From Micrococcales bacterium (GTDB lineage Bacteria > Actinomycetota > Actinomycetes > Actinomycetales > Microbacteriaceae): a stretch of DNA of 32,604 nucleotides. The notes below the pieces were generated by a model. The model was given only the letters and a program-made list of their open reading frames with translations. It ran no database searches and was not told where the DNA came from. The DNA is taken from contig JACRGJ010000060.1 in assembly GCA_016212425.1 (NCBI GenBank), positions 1 through 32,604 of the forward strand. The letters run 5' to 3'. Positions 1 through 7,749 of this stretch are shown here, one piece after another (positions within the stretch are counted from its first letter, which is position 1; every line of letters begins with the position of its first letter). Position numbers and translations under genes: made by a program.

Positions 1-416
1 CCGACTCCGACGGTCTGCTCGACGCGTTCCAACCGGACGGCTGGGTGCTCGACAGCTACCGGCGAGCGGACGCCGCGGCGGCCCTGCTGCCCGACGGCGG
101 CGCGGCCGTGGACGCCTGGGCGGGAGACGCGGTGCTCGACGGGGGGTCCGCGTCGGCGGTGGGCAGCCGCATCCTGGGGCCCGCTCTCGAGGACCTCGGC
201 CGGATCGACACCCTCGCGCTTCTGCGCAGGCTGGCCGCGCCCTTCGTGCTCATCAACGGCAGCCGGGACCGATTCCGACTGCAGGAGCGCCCACTGCTGC
301 GCGCCGCACGTGCGGGCCGACTGGAGCGGGTGCGCGGCGAGCGCTTCGCGGAGCGCATCGTCGACGCGGCGGGCTTCGCGCGGCGGGTGGCCGGGCTGGG
401 CGAGGTGAGCCGGTAG
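1..416 (+). CDS. C-terminal part of an alpha/beta-hydrolase-like protein (5' end outside window)
   Basis: The open frame enters from the left edge (codons start at base 3) and ends with TAG at 414-416, so only about 137 C-terminal residues are visible. A segment reading APFVLINGSRDRFR, in which a hydrophobic strand leads to G-S-R-D, resembles the strand and acid-residue turn near the C-terminus of alpha/beta hydrolases. The usual downstream histidine is not obvious: the tail is Arg/Ala-rich (ERVRGERFAERIVDAAGFARRVAGLG). A GTG at 45 is in frame but is probably internal, because the frame stays open upstream. The fold assignment is inference from one motif, and another Rossmann-like fold is possible. 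The gene is followed by a GC-rich hairpin and then by rpsT on the same strand. Confidence 0.45.
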   Translation, partial: DSDGLLDAFQPDGWVLDSYRRADAAAALLPDGGAAVDAWAGDAVLDGGSASAVGSRILGPALEDLGRIDTLALLRRLAAPFVLINGSRDRFRLQERPLLRAARAGRLERVRGERFAERIVDAAGFARRVAGLGEVSR

Positions 417-434
417 CTCCCCGGCACGCCCGGC

Positions 435-468
435 CGGCGCCCGACGAGCTGTGGAGAGCCGGGCGCCG
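435..468 (+). terminator. GC-rich 9-bp hairpin after the first gene
   Basis: CGGCGCCCG (435-443) pairs perfectly with CGGGCGCCG (460-468) around a 16-nt loop, 18 bp after the stop codon. There is no T-tract, as is usual for actinobacterial terminator-like hairpins. It lies just before the putative rpsT -10, so it could instead act as a regulatory element. Confidence 0.4.
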
Positions 469-474
469 ACCTGG

Positions 475-480
475 TAATGT
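475..480 (+). promoter_or_regulatory. Putative rpsT promoter -10 (TAATGT) and roughly 100-nt leader
   Basis: TAATGT fits the actinobacterial TANNNT -10 and is AT-rich against a very GC-rich background. No good -35 is visible at 17 bp. A start near 487 would give a leader of about 99 nt before the rpsT ATG. The leader contains a near-perfect stem (CGTGTGG against CCACGCG, about 497-516, with one G-U pair). S20 autoregulates through its leader in some bacteria; whether that happens here is unknown. Confidence 0.4.
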
Positions 481-585
481 GGCTCGCTGGTTTGCGTGTG
501 GGTCTCTCCACGCGATTCGCCGGGACCGCGCCCTCTACCGCGGACGGCATCCCACCACTCCGATACGACAGAACGCGAGACAGCC

Positions 586-846
586 ATGGCGAACATCCGG
601 TCGCAGATCAAGCGCATCAAGACCAACAAGAAGGCCCAGGATCGCAACAGGGCGGTCAAGAGCGAGCTGAAGACCGCGGTGCGTCACGCCCGCGAGGCCG
701 TCGCCGCCGGCGACGCGAAGGCCGGCGTCCTCGTCGCGACGGCGACCAGGAAGCTCGACAAGGCCGCCTCGAAGGGCGTCATCCACCGGAACCAGGCCGC
801 CAACCGCAAGTCGGCTCTGACGAAGAAGCTCGCCTCGATCGGCTGA
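586..846 (+). CDS. rpsT: 30S ribosomal protein S20
   Basis: The product is 86 residues and starts [27 protein letters not shown], which is the S20 signature. S20 is a basic three-helix protein that binds 16S rRNA early in small-subunit assembly. Length (86 aa) and the Lys/Arg-rich, Ala-rich composition are typical of the family. The ATG at 586 is chosen because it gives the canonical N-terminus; the open frame extends upstream to a GTG at 496, but those residues do not resemble S20. The ribosome-binding site is weak (GCGAGA about 8 nt upstream). The gene is monocistronic and convergent with holA, an arrangement common in actinobacteria. Confidence 0.97.
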   Translation: MANIRSQIKRIKTNKKAQDRNRAVKSELKTAVRHAREAVAAGDAKAGVLVATATRKLDKAASKGVIHRNQAANRKSALTKKLASIG

Positions 847-861
847 TCGGCCCGAACGCGC

Positions 862-896
862 ACGGCCCGCGGCGTCTCCGGACGCGCGCGGGCCGT
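862..896. terminator. Strong hairpin between convergent rpsT and holA
   Basis: ACGGCCCGCG (862-871) pairs perfectly with CGCGGGCCGT (887-896). An inner stem GCGTC/GACGC (872-876 with 881-885) closes on a TCCG loop, giving 15 paired bases with one bulge. It starts 15 bp after the rpsT stop. There is no long T run, only TTCTG. It could serve both directions. Confidence 0.7.
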
Positions 897-912
897 TCTG
901 CGTCGGGGGCGG

Positions 913-964
913 TCGACGCCGTTAGGCGGGCCGACGCCGTCAGGCGGCCGACGCCGTCAGGCGG
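913..964. repeat. Three tandem copies of a 17-bp unit spanning the holA stop codon
   Basis: The unit CCGACGCCGTCAGGCGG occurs at 931-947 and 948-964. A diverged copy (TCGACGCCGTTAGGCGG) lies at 913-929, separated by one extra G. The holA stop (complement of 957-959) is inside the third copy. Because 17 is not a multiple of three, a change in copy number would alter what follows the stop. Confidence 0.85.
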
Positions 965-1976
965 GCTGGCCGCGCCGAGCGATCGTCTGCACCGCCCGCT
1001 CGAGGGCGTAGACCGGGTCCCGCCCCGCCCCTTTGATCTGGGCGTCCGCGTCCGCCAGCGCCTGCAGGGCGCTGCCGAGACCGCTGTCGGTCCAACCGGT
1101 GAGCTCGCGCCGGGCGCGCTCCACCTGCCAGGGGGCCAGTCCGAAGCGCCGCGCGAGGTCGCCGGCGCTGCCGCGCGCGTCGGAGACCTTCGCCATCGTC
1201 CGGATCTTCATCGCGAACGCCGCCACCATCGGCACCGGATCCGCCCCGGATGCCAGCGCGTGCCGGAGCAGGGCCAGCGCCTCCCCCGCGCGGCCGAGGA
1301 TCGCGGCGTCGGCGACCGCGAAGGCGGTGGTCTCGATGCGTCCTCCGTAGTAGCGGTCGACGGTGTCCTCGGTGATCTCGTCGGCGGTGTCGCTGAGCAG
1401 CTGCCGACAGGCCGCGGCCAGCTCGGCGAGGTCGTCGGTGAACGCGGACGTGAGGGCGCGGATGCCGCCTCCCGAGATCCTCCGACCCGCAGCCCGGAAC
1501 TCCGCGACCACGAAGTCGACGCGGTCCGCATCGCGGGTGACCGGCGCGCAGGGGATCTCGATGCCCCCGCCGGTGCCGGATCGGATCGCGTCGAGCAGCT
1601 TCTTGCCGCGTTGGCCGCCGGCATGCCGGAGCAGGAGGACGACGTCCCCCGCCGGGGAGGCGAGGTAGGCCAAAGCATCCTCGATCAGCGCGTCGGACGC
1701 GCGCTCGACCCCCTCGACGCGGATCAGCCGCGGCTCGCCGAAGAGCGAGGGGCTCGCCCGGGTCAGCAGCTCGCCCGGCCCGTAGCCGGCCGCGTCGATG
1801 TCGCTGACCTCCAGGCTCGGATCCTCGCCGCGCAGCACGTCGCGCAGGCGCGCGGCGGCGCGGTCGGCGAGCAGCGACTCGGTGCCGGTGATGAGGACGA
1901 CAGGGGCCGGCCGCACCTGGTCCCAGGTGAGCTGCGGGATCGCGGTCCGGGGTCTGGCGGCCCTGCTCGCCGGCAT
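957..1976 (-). CDS. holA: DNA polymerase III subunit delta
   Basis: A 339-residue protein containing the delta-subunit N-terminal pattern PVVLITGTESLLADRAAARLRDVL (about 24-48), followed by the domain-II/III helical region with FAVADAAILGRAGEALALLRHAL and a C-terminal PVYALERAVQTIAR. Delta opens the beta clamp within the clamp loader and carries a degenerate AAA+ fold. No Walker A motif is visible, as expected for this subunit. It is the third gene of a comEA-comEC-holA string, 30 bp after comEC. The ATG at 1976 gives a normal start; a local -10 (TAGGCT, complement of 2004-2009) with a leader of about 27 nt and a GGTGGGCGG ribosome-binding site could also serve it. The stop codon lies in a tandem repeat. 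Confidence 0.93.
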   Translation of the reverse strand: MPASRAARPRTAIPQLTWDQVRPAPVVLITGTESLLADRAAARLRDVLRGEDPSLEVSDIDAAGYGPGELLTRASPSLFGEPRLIRVEGVERASDALIEDALAYLASPAGDVVLLLRHAGGQRGKKLLDAIRSGTGGGIEIPCAPVTRDADRVDFVVAEFRAAGRRISGGGIRALTSAFTDDLAELAAACRQLLSDTADEITEDTVDRYYGGRIETTAFAVADAAILGRAGEALALLRHALASGADPVPMVAAFAMKIRTMAKVSDARGSAGDLARRFGLAPWQVERARRELTGWTDSGLGSALQALADADAQIKGAGRDPVYALERAVQTIARRGQPA

Positions 1977-2003
1977 CCGCCCACCGTCCCTTCGTCGGCG
2001 GTC

Positions 2004-2009
2004 AGCCTA
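2004..2009 (-). promoter_or_regulatory. Putative internal holA promoter -10 that includes the comEC stop codon
   Basis: Read on the minus strand the hexamer is TAGGCT, and its first three bases are the comEC TAG stop (2007-2009). It lies about 28 bp before the holA ATG. The element matches TANNNT, but no convincing -35 is seen. Confidence 0.4.
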
Positions 2010-4331
2010 CCCGGCGGGTCCGACGGCGTCGCCCTGCGTCCACACCAGCGCGCCGGCGGCTCCGCGGTCGGCGACGAGCACCAGGCCGTCGCGGTCGGTG
2101 CGGTAAGGCCGGGTGCCGGCATCGGCGAGCATTCCGAGAGCGAACGGCGTGGGATGCCCGTAGTCGTTCCCGGCGCCGACGCCGATCAGGCCGACGGTGG
2201 CGCGGATCCGCTGATACAGCGGCGGCCACTGGTCGGCGGACCCGTGATGCGCCACCTTGACGAGGTCGTACCGGCCCGGACGCACGGCGCCAGCCATCCG
2301 CTGCGGCGACTCGGCGCCGAGGTCGCCGAGCAGGAGCGCGGTGAGGCAGCCGCCCGCGCATCCGGGTGCCGGCGTGAGTGCGAGGGTGACGCTCGCCGAG
2401 TTGCCGGGCTCGATGCCCCGCGGCGGCGGCCAGAGCACGCGCCAGTCGAGCTGGCCCAGGCGGCCGGTGGTGCCGGCGACGGTGTTCTCGACACGCGCGC
2501 CGCCTGCCTGCAGGAGTTCGGCGATCCGATCGTCCGCTGCCCCGCTGGAGGGCCCCATGAGGGCACGGTCGACCCGGCCCACCAGCGCCCCGGCGCCGCC
2601 GATGTGATCCAGGTCGTAGTGGGTCAGCACGAGCAAGTCGATCCGACCGATCTCGAGCCGATCGAGGCAGCGCCGCACCGCCGCAGCGTCCGGACCCGTG
2701 TCGATCAGCGCGACCGCCGAGGCGCTTCGGACCACGGTGGCGTCGCCCTGCCCGACCTCGCACGAGGCGTACTGCCAGTCCCCGGGCCGCCCGGCGTCGG
2801 CGGCGACACGGGTTCCGATCACCGCGCCCCCCGCCCCGACGAGGATCAGGCTGACGAGCGCCCCCGCGACGAGCCGCAGCCGCACCGGCGTCGGCAGCAC
2901 CGCGACGAGCGTCGCCACGGTGAGCACCACGACGATCGCCATCCCGACGAACCCCGGCGGCCAGGGCAGAGCCGCTCCCGGCAGACCGGCCGCGACCCGG
3001 GCGACCCCGGCGATCCAGGCGGCGGGGAGCCAGGCGAGCGCCGCCGCCGCGCTCCCGAGGGGTGGGGAGACCGGCAGCAGGAGGCACGACACCAACCCCA
3101 GGACGGTCGCGAGTGGGGCCGCCGGCTCGGCGAGGAGGTTCGCCGGCACCCCCCAGAGCGGGAGCGTCGGGGTCAGCGTGAGCAGCACCGGCTGCGTCGC
3201 CAGCTGCGCGGCGAGCGGCACCGAGAGGCCCAGGGCGAGCGCGCGCGGCAGGATCCGCTGGAGCCCGCGGGCCAGCACCGGCGCGAGCAGGAGCAGGCCG
3301 CCGGTGGCGAGGACGGAGAGCACGAAGCCGTAGTCGCGGGCCAGCCACGGGTCCCCGACGAGGAGCAGGGTCACCGCGAGGGCGAGCACGGGGACCCCGC
3401 GCACCGGACGCCCGAGCAGCGTCGCGACCAGCACCAGGCACGCCATCACCGCCGCCCGCAGGACGCTGGGCTGCGGTGTCACGAAGGCGACGAACAGGCC
3501 GAGCACCCCGAGCGCGACGCCGATCCGCACCCCGCGCGGAACACCGAGAGCCCCGAGGCCCACGAGCACGAGCCCCACCACCACGGCGCAATTCGCGCCC
3601 GAGACGGCGGTCAGGTGCGTCAGCGACGCGGTGCGCAGGTCCGCCCGGAGCTGCTCGGTCACGTGCGCGGTGTCGCCGATCGCCAGACCCGGCAGCAGCG
3701 CACCACCCTCGCCCGGCAGCGCGGATGCGGTGCGGTCGAAGGCGGCTCGCGCACCGCCCAGCGCCTCCAGCAGCGGGGGCGGACGCCCCACGACGACGCC
3801 CTCGCCTCGGACGAACGCGAGGTAGGAGCTCGTCTCGCCCAGGGGCGTGGCCCGCAGGGTGGCGGAGAGGCGCAGCCGCGTGCCGATGGGCGTGCCGGGC
3901 GGAACCCCCGAGAAGACCGTCACCGGCACCCCCACCGACCACGCGCGGTCGCCGCGCCGCACCGCCTCGACGCGCGCCTCCACGCGGTTGGCGACGACGT
4001 CGCCCTCCGTCCGCACGATGAGCTGCACCGCCGCCGTGGCGGTCGCGGCGGCGGTCATCGGCGCCGGGCGGCGCTCCGGTGCCCGCACGGCGATGGTCGC
4101 CGCGCCGAGCACGAGGACGGCGGCGGAGACCGCCGTCGTCGCCGCGACCGCCGTCAGGGCGGGCCGCCCCGCCGCACGCATGCCCACCGCGACCGCCGCG
4201 ACGACCGCCGCCGTGGCGATGATCACCACCGGCCGCGCGTCGTCGAGCCCGACCGCGACGGCGCAGCCGATCCACAGCGCGAGGGCGGGCCCGGCCAGGC
4301 GCAGGTCGGGGATCGCGAGGGCGCGGATCAC
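2007..4331 (-). CDS. comEC: ComEC/Rec2-type DNA-uptake channel with C-terminal metallo-beta-lactamase-fold domain
   Basis: A 774-residue polytopic membrane protein. The N-terminal half has hydrophobic segments and a DUF4131-like region. The competence domain includes HLTAVSGANCAVVVGL, followed by a run of further TM helices. From about residue 540 a metallo-hydrolase domain carries HYDLDH at about 571-576 and VAHHGS at about 692, consistent with metal binding and a proposed role in degrading the non-transported strand. ComEC forms the channel that passes single-stranded DNA across the cytoplasmic membrane. The start is a GTG whose bases overlap the comEA stop (GTGA, 4331-4328), indicating translational coupling; the frame is open far upstream in antisense sequence that is not protein-like. 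Whether the organism is transformable cannot be told from this window. Confidence 0.93.
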   Translation of the reverse strand: MIRALAIPDLRLAGPALALWIGCAVAVGLDDARPVVIIATAAVVAAVAVGMRAAGRPALTAVAATTAVSAAVLVLGAATIAVRAPERRPAPMTAAATATAAVQLIVRTEGDVVANRVEARVEAVRRGDRAWSVGVPVTVFSGVPPGTPIGTRLRLSATLRATPLGETSSYLAFVRGEGVVVGRPPPLLEALGGARAAFDRTASALPGEGGALLPGLAIGDTAHVTEQLRADLRTASLTHLTAVSGANCAVVVGLVLVGLGALGVPRGVRIGVALGVLGLFVAFVTPQPSVLRAAVMACLVLVATLLGRPVRGVPVLALAVTLLLVGDPWLARDYGFVLSVLATGGLLLLAPVLARGLQRILPRALALGLSVPLAAQLATQPVLLTLTPTLPLWGVPANLLAEPAAPLATVLGLVSCLLLPVSPPLGSAAAALAWLPAAWIAGVARVAAGLPGAALPWPPGFVGMAIVVVLTVATLVAVLPTPVRLRLVAGALVSLILVGAGGAVIGTRVAADAGRPGDWQYASCEVGQGDATVVRSASAVALIDTGPDAAAVRRCLDRLEIGRIDLLVLTHYDLDHIGGAGALVGRVDRALMGPSSGAADDRIAELLQAGGARVENTVAGTTGRLGQLDWRVLWPPPRGIEPGNSASVTLALTPAPGCAGGCLTALLLGDLGAESPQRMAGAVRPGRYDLVKVAHHGSADQWPPLYQRIRATVGLIGVGAGNDYGHPTPFALGMLADAGTRPYRTDRDGLVLVADRGAAGALVWTQGDAVGPAG

Positions 4332-4999
4332 ACCGTCACCAGATCCTTGAGTCCCGCGAAGGTCGCGTCGCCGATGCCGGTCACACCGAGCAGATCCTCG
4401 ATCGAGGAGAAGCGGCCGTTCGCGGCGCGCCAGTCCAGGATGCGCTGGGCCATCGCCGGACCGATCCGCGGCAGCGTCTCGAGCGCGGTCGCGTCGGCCG
4501 TGTTGAGGTTCACCTTCCCGCCGACCACCCCCGTGCTCGCGGCGCTGCCCGCGGCCGGAGGGGCGGCGCCCTGCGCCGCCGCGATCACCTGTTCGCCGTC
4601 GCTCAGCGGACGGGCGAGGTTCAGCGATCCGGTGTCGGCCGCGTCCGTGAAGCCGCCGGCCGCCGCGACGGCGTCGACGACGCGTGCTCCCGCGGCGAGA
4701 CGGTACAGACCCGGACGCGCGACCGCCCCGAGCACGTGGACGTAGAGCGGATCGGCCCCGGCAGCGGCTCCCGTTCGGTCGGGCGAGGGACCGGTGGCCA
4801 CCGCGGTCGGCGTGACGATCGCCGCGGAACCGCCCGGCGTGAGCAGGGCGACAGCCACCGCGGCGGCGAGCGCCACGAGCGCGAGGAGGACGGCGGCGCC
4901 CAGCGCGATCCGCACCCGTGGGCGGCGGAGCGCGACGGGATCGCCGGCCCGCGCGCCCTCCGGCGCGGTGTCGGTGACGTCGCGCTCGGATGCGCCCAT
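4328..4999 (-). CDS. comEA: ComEA family helix-hairpin-helix DNA receptor
   Basis: 223 residues. A short cytoplasmic head precedes one TM helix (about 30-53) and a Pro/Thr/Ala linker. An SLBB domain follows (about 84-141, starting YVHVLGAVARPGLYRL), then a C-terminal double helix-hairpin-helix (about 162-223) with KVNLNTADATALETLPRIGPAMAQRILDWR and LLGVTGIGDATFAGLKDL. ComEA binds incoming double-stranded DNA outside the membrane and hands it to ComEC. The TM-SLBB-HhH order is the standard actinobacterial and Firmicute form. It is the first gene of a comEA-comEC-holA run and overlaps comEC by 4 bp. The ATG at 4999 has a -10-like hexamer just 6 bp upstream, suggesting a leaderless mRNA. Confidence 0.95.
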   Translation of the reverse strand: MGASERDVTDTAPEGARAGDPVALRRPRVRIALGAAVLLALVALAAAVAVALLTPGGSAAIVTPTAVATGPSPDRTGAAAGADPLYVHVLGAVARPGLYRLAAGARVVDAVAAAGGFTDAADTGSLNLARPLSDGEQVIAAAQGAAPPAAGSAASTGVVGGKVNLNTADATALETLPRIGPAMAQRILDWRAANGRFSSIEDLLGVTGIGDATFAGLKDLVTV

Positions 5000-5021
5000 G
5001 ACGGCACGCTAGGGAGCCGTC
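5000..5021 (-). promoter_or_regulatory. comEA leaderless promoter -10 flanked by 6-bp inverted repeat
   Basis: On the minus strand TAGCGT (complement of 5006-5011) is followed by 6 nt and then the comEA ATG, the spacing expected for a leaderless start. The hexamer sits inside an inverted repeat GACGGC (5000-5005) / GCCGTC (5016-5021), a possible operator. The short arms could be chance in this GC-rich DNA. Confidence 0.5.
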
Positions 5022-5059
5022 CCCCGTGCCGAGCACGATCCCGGCGATCGGTGGAGAGA

Positions 5060-5073
5060 CCGCGCCGGCGCGG
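5060..5073 (-). terminator. Possible leuS terminator hairpin
   Basis: A perfect 14-bp palindrome CCGCGCCGGCGCGG that can fold as a 5-bp stem with a CCGG loop. It lies 24 bp after the leuS stop and is followed on the minus strand by TCTCTCC. It separates leuS from comEA. Confidence 0.4.
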
Positions 5074-5096
5074 ACCTGGGGAGGAGGGGCCCGCGG

Positions 5097-7664
5097 CTAC
5101 GCCGCGGTGACGAGGTTCACGACGCGGGGCGGGCGGGCGATCACCGAGGCGACCGTCCGCTCACCCAGAGCGCGGATCACCCCGGCCGAGGCCCGGGCCA
5201 GCGCCTCGAGTTCGGGAGCGCCGATCGTCGGCGGCACCTCGATCCGGTCGCGCACCTTGCCGTCCACCTGGATGATGCAGGTCACCGACTCCTGCACCAG
5301 GAGGGTCGGGTCGGGCTTCCGCCACCCGGCGAAGGCCACCGACCCCTCGCGGCCGAGCCGCTCCCACATGTCCTCCGCGGTGTAGGGGGCGAACAGCGAG
5401 AGCCCGACCGCGACGATCTCCGCCGCTTCCCGCACCGCGGGATCGCCCGCGCCAGGTCCCTGGTCGATCGTCTTGCGGATGCCGTTGACCAGCTCCATGA
5501 GCCGCGCCACGACGACGTTGAACTTGAAGGCCTCGATCAGCCCCGGCAGATCGGCGAGCAGCCGGTGCGCCTGACGCCGCAGCGCCGGATCACCGCCCTT
5601 CCACTCCACGTCCGGCGCGGTGGTCACCTCGCCGGAGATGCGCCAGGCGCGGGCCAGGAACTTCGCACTGCCCGCGGGGGAGACATCCGCCCAGTCGATG
5701 TCCTCCTCGGGGGGACCGGCGAACGCCATCGTCAAGCGGATCGCGTCGACCCCGTGCTCGTCGAGCTGGTCCGACAGGCGCACCAGATTGCCCCGGCTCT
5801 TCGACATGGCCGAGCCGTTCATGATGACCATGCCCTGGTTCAGCAGGGCGCTGAACGGTTCGGTGAACGAGACGTAGCCGAGGTCGAAGAGCACCTTCGT
5901 GATGAACCGCGCGTAGAGCAGGTGCAGGATGGCGTGGGTGACGCCCCCGACGTACTGGTCGACCGGTGCCCACTTCTCGGCCTCCTTCGGGTCGAAGGCG
6001 CGCTCCGCGTCGTGAGGGTCGAGGAAGCGCAGGAAGTACCACGACGAGTCGACGAAGGTGTCCATCGTGTCGGGGTCCCGGCGCGCCGGCGAGCCGTCGC
6101 GCGGATCGGGCACCTCGACCCACCCGGTCGCACCGCCGAGCGGGGAGGTGCCCTGGGGCTGCAGGTCCAACCCCTCGGTCGGCGGCAGCAGCACCGGCAG
6201 CTGCTCATCCGGCACCGGCAGCAGGGCGCCGTCGGCGCCGTGCACGATCGGGATGGGGGTGCCCCAGTACCGCTGGCGGGAGATCAGCCAGTCCCGCAGC
6301 CGGTAGGTCTTCGCGGCGCGACCGACCCCGCGCTCCTCGAGCAGCTGGATGATGCGCTTGATGGCGTTCTGCTTCGAGAGCCCGTCGAGGGGGCCGGAGT
6401 GGATCATCCGCCCGTCGCCCGTGAGCGCCTCGCCGGTGGCGACGGGGTCGAGGGTCGGAAGGTCGCCGGCCTCGAGCAGCTGCTCGACGCTCATGCCGGG
6501 GGGGATGACCGGGAGCGCGCCGGTGATCGGCGCGTTCGTGTCGACCACCACCCGCACCGGAAGGCCGAAGCGGCGGGCGAAGTCGAGGTCGCGTTGGTCG
6601 TGCGCGGGCACCGCCATGACGGCGCCGTGACCGTAGTCGGCGAGCACGTAGTCGGCGGCCCAGATCGGCAGGCGCTCACCGGTCACCGGGTTGAGGGCGT
6701 AGCGGTCGAGGAAGACCCCCGTCTTCTCGCGGCTCTGGTCCTGCCGGTCGATCTCGGAGCTTCTCTGCGTCTGCTCGAGATAGTCCTGGAACCGCATCCG
6801 CACCTCGGCGCTCGAGCCGGCCGCCAGCTCCGCTGCCAGGTCCGAGTCGGGGGCGACGACCATGAACGTGGTCCCGAACAGCGTGTCGGGTCGGGTGGTG
6901 AACACCGTGACCCGCTGGTCGCGGCCCTCGATCTCGAAGTCGACCTCGGCACCGGTCGAGCGCCCGATCCAGTTGCGCTGCATCGCCAGCACCTTGGACG
7001 GCCAGGCGCCCTCGAGCTGGTTGAGGTCGTCGAGCAGACGGTCGGCGTACTCGGTGATGCGGAAGTACCACTGAGTGAGCTGCTTCTTCGTGACCAGGTT
7101 GTCGCAGCGCTCGCAGCGCCCGTCGATGACCTGCTCGTTCGCGAGCACGGTCTGGTCGAACGGGCACCAGTTGACCCACGACGCCTTGCGGTAGGCCAGG
7201 CCCTTCTCGTAAAGCCGCAGGAACAGCCACTGGTTCCAGCGGTAGTACTCGGGGTCGGAGGTGTGCAGCACGCGGTCCCAGTCGAAGGATGCCGCGTAGC
7301 GCTTCATCGAGGTGCGCTGCTGCTCGATGTTCGCGTAGGTCCATTCGCGCGGGTCGAGGCCCCGCTTGATCGCGGCGTTCTCGGCGGGCAGGCCGAAGGA
7401 GTCCCAGCCGATCGGATGCAGCACGGTGAAGCCCTGCTGCCGCCAGTAGCGGGCGATCACGTCGCCCAGCGCGTACGCCTCCGCGTGCCCCATGTGCAGG
7501 TCGCCCGAGGGGTAGGGGAACATGTCGAGGACGTACTTGCGCGGGCGCTTGTCGGCGGGGTCGGACACGGAGAACGGCCGGGTGCGCTCCCAGACGGCGA
7601 GCCACTTGGCCTGGATGCGCTCGACGTCGTACTCGAGGTCGCGCGGGGTGTCCTGGAGGGTCAC
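5097..7664 (-). CDS. leuS: Leucine--tRNA ligase
   Basis: 855 residues of class I leucyl-tRNA synthetase, which charges tRNA-Leu and edits mischarged products. Visible are the HIGH-type motif HMGH (57-60, in [18 protein letters not shown]) and CWNCPF-like cysteines with a zinc-like WCPFDQTVL...CERCDN pair. Next come the CP1 editing domain (region TTRPDTLFG) and the catalytic return [16 protein letters not shown]. The KMSKS loop reads AMSKSRGN at about 619-626, so the first lysine is replaced by Ala. The anticodon-binding domain and a C-terminal domain ([14 protein letters not shown]-like) complete it. The GTG at 7664 gives the normal N-terminus. A four-codon ATG-initiated reading frame overlaps this start as ATG...TGA, probably by chance. 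Confidence 0.97.
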   Translation of the reverse strand: MTLQDTPRDLEYDVERIQAKWLAVWERTRPFSVSDPADKRPRKYVLDMFPYPSGDLHMGHAEAYALGDVIARYWRQQGFTVLHPIGWDSFGLPAENAAIKRGLDPREWTYANIEQQRTSMKRYAASFDWDRVLHTSDPEYYRWNQWLFLRLYEKGLAYRKASWVNWCPFDQTVLANEQVIDGRCERCDNLVTKKQLTQWYFRITEYADRLLDDLNQLEGAWPSKVLAMQRNWIGRSTGAEVDFEIEGRDQRVTVFTTRPDTLFGTTFMVVAPDSDLAAELAAGSSAEVRMRFQDYLEQTQRSSEIDRQDQSREKTGVFLDRYALNPVTGERLPIWAADYVLADYGHGAVMAVPAHDQRDLDFARRFGLPVRVVVDTNAPITGALPVIPPGMSVEQLLEAGDLPTLDPVATGEALTGDGRMIHSGPLDGLSKQNAIKRIIQLLEERGVGRAAKTYRLRDWLISRQRYWGTPIPIVHGADGALLPVPDEQLPVLLPPTEGLDLQPQGTSPLGGATGWVEVPDPRDGSPARRDPDTMDTFVDSSWYFLRFLDPHDAERAFDPKEAEKWAPVDQYVGGVTHAILHLLYARFITKVLFDLGYVSFTEPFSALLNQGMVIMNGSAMSKSRGNLVRLSDQLDEHGVDAIRLTMAFAGPPEEDIDWADVSPAGSAKFLARAWRISGEVTTAPDVEWKGGDPALRRQAHRLLADLPGLIEAFKFNVVVARLMELVNGIRKTIDQGPGAGDPAVREAAEIVAVGLSLFAPYTAEDMWERLGREGSVAFAGWRKPDPTLLVQESVTCIIQVDGKVRDRIEVPPTIGAPELEALARASAGVIRALGERTVASVIARPPRVVNLVTAA

Positions 7665-7708
7665 GAAACTCTCATTCGGCAGAGGGGGTCGCGGCGAATG
7701 CCGCCTTC

Positions 7709-7714
7709 ACCCTA
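7709..7714 (-). promoter_or_regulatory. Putative leuS promoter -10 (TAGGGT)
   Basis: The minus-strand hexamer TAGGGT would start a transcript near 7702, giving a leader of about 38 nt. The leader includes a small hairpin GCGGC-ATTC-GCCGC. No T-box features (specifier loop, TGGNACCGCG bulge) are visible. Confidence 0.4.
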
Positions 7715-7731
7715 AGCCCCCGCCGCGGTCG

Positions 7732-7749
7732 CCTCCCGCCCAGGGGAGG
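7732..7749 (-). terminator. Possible pabB terminator hairpin
   Basis: CCTCCC (7732-7737) pairs with GGGAGG (7744-7749) around a 6-nt loop, immediately after the pabB stop and before the leuS promoter. There is no T-tract. Confidence 0.4.

Noticed and set aside
477-4745. A 1422-codon plus-strand open frame spanning rpsT, holA, comEC and part of comEA
   Set aside because: It is an antisense shadow of GC-rich genes: Arg/Gly/Asp/Gln-rich, no domain, and crosses several confidently identified genes.
7662-7676. Four-codon ATG-AGA-GTT-TCG-TGA frame overlapping the leuS GTG
   Set aside because: It has no leucine codons and no ribosome-binding site of its own, so leucine attenuation is not supported. 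It is likely chance.
7665-7749. Possible T-box riboswitch upstream of leuS
   Set aside because: The 85-bp gap is too short and lacks the T-box bulge sequence and antiterminator.
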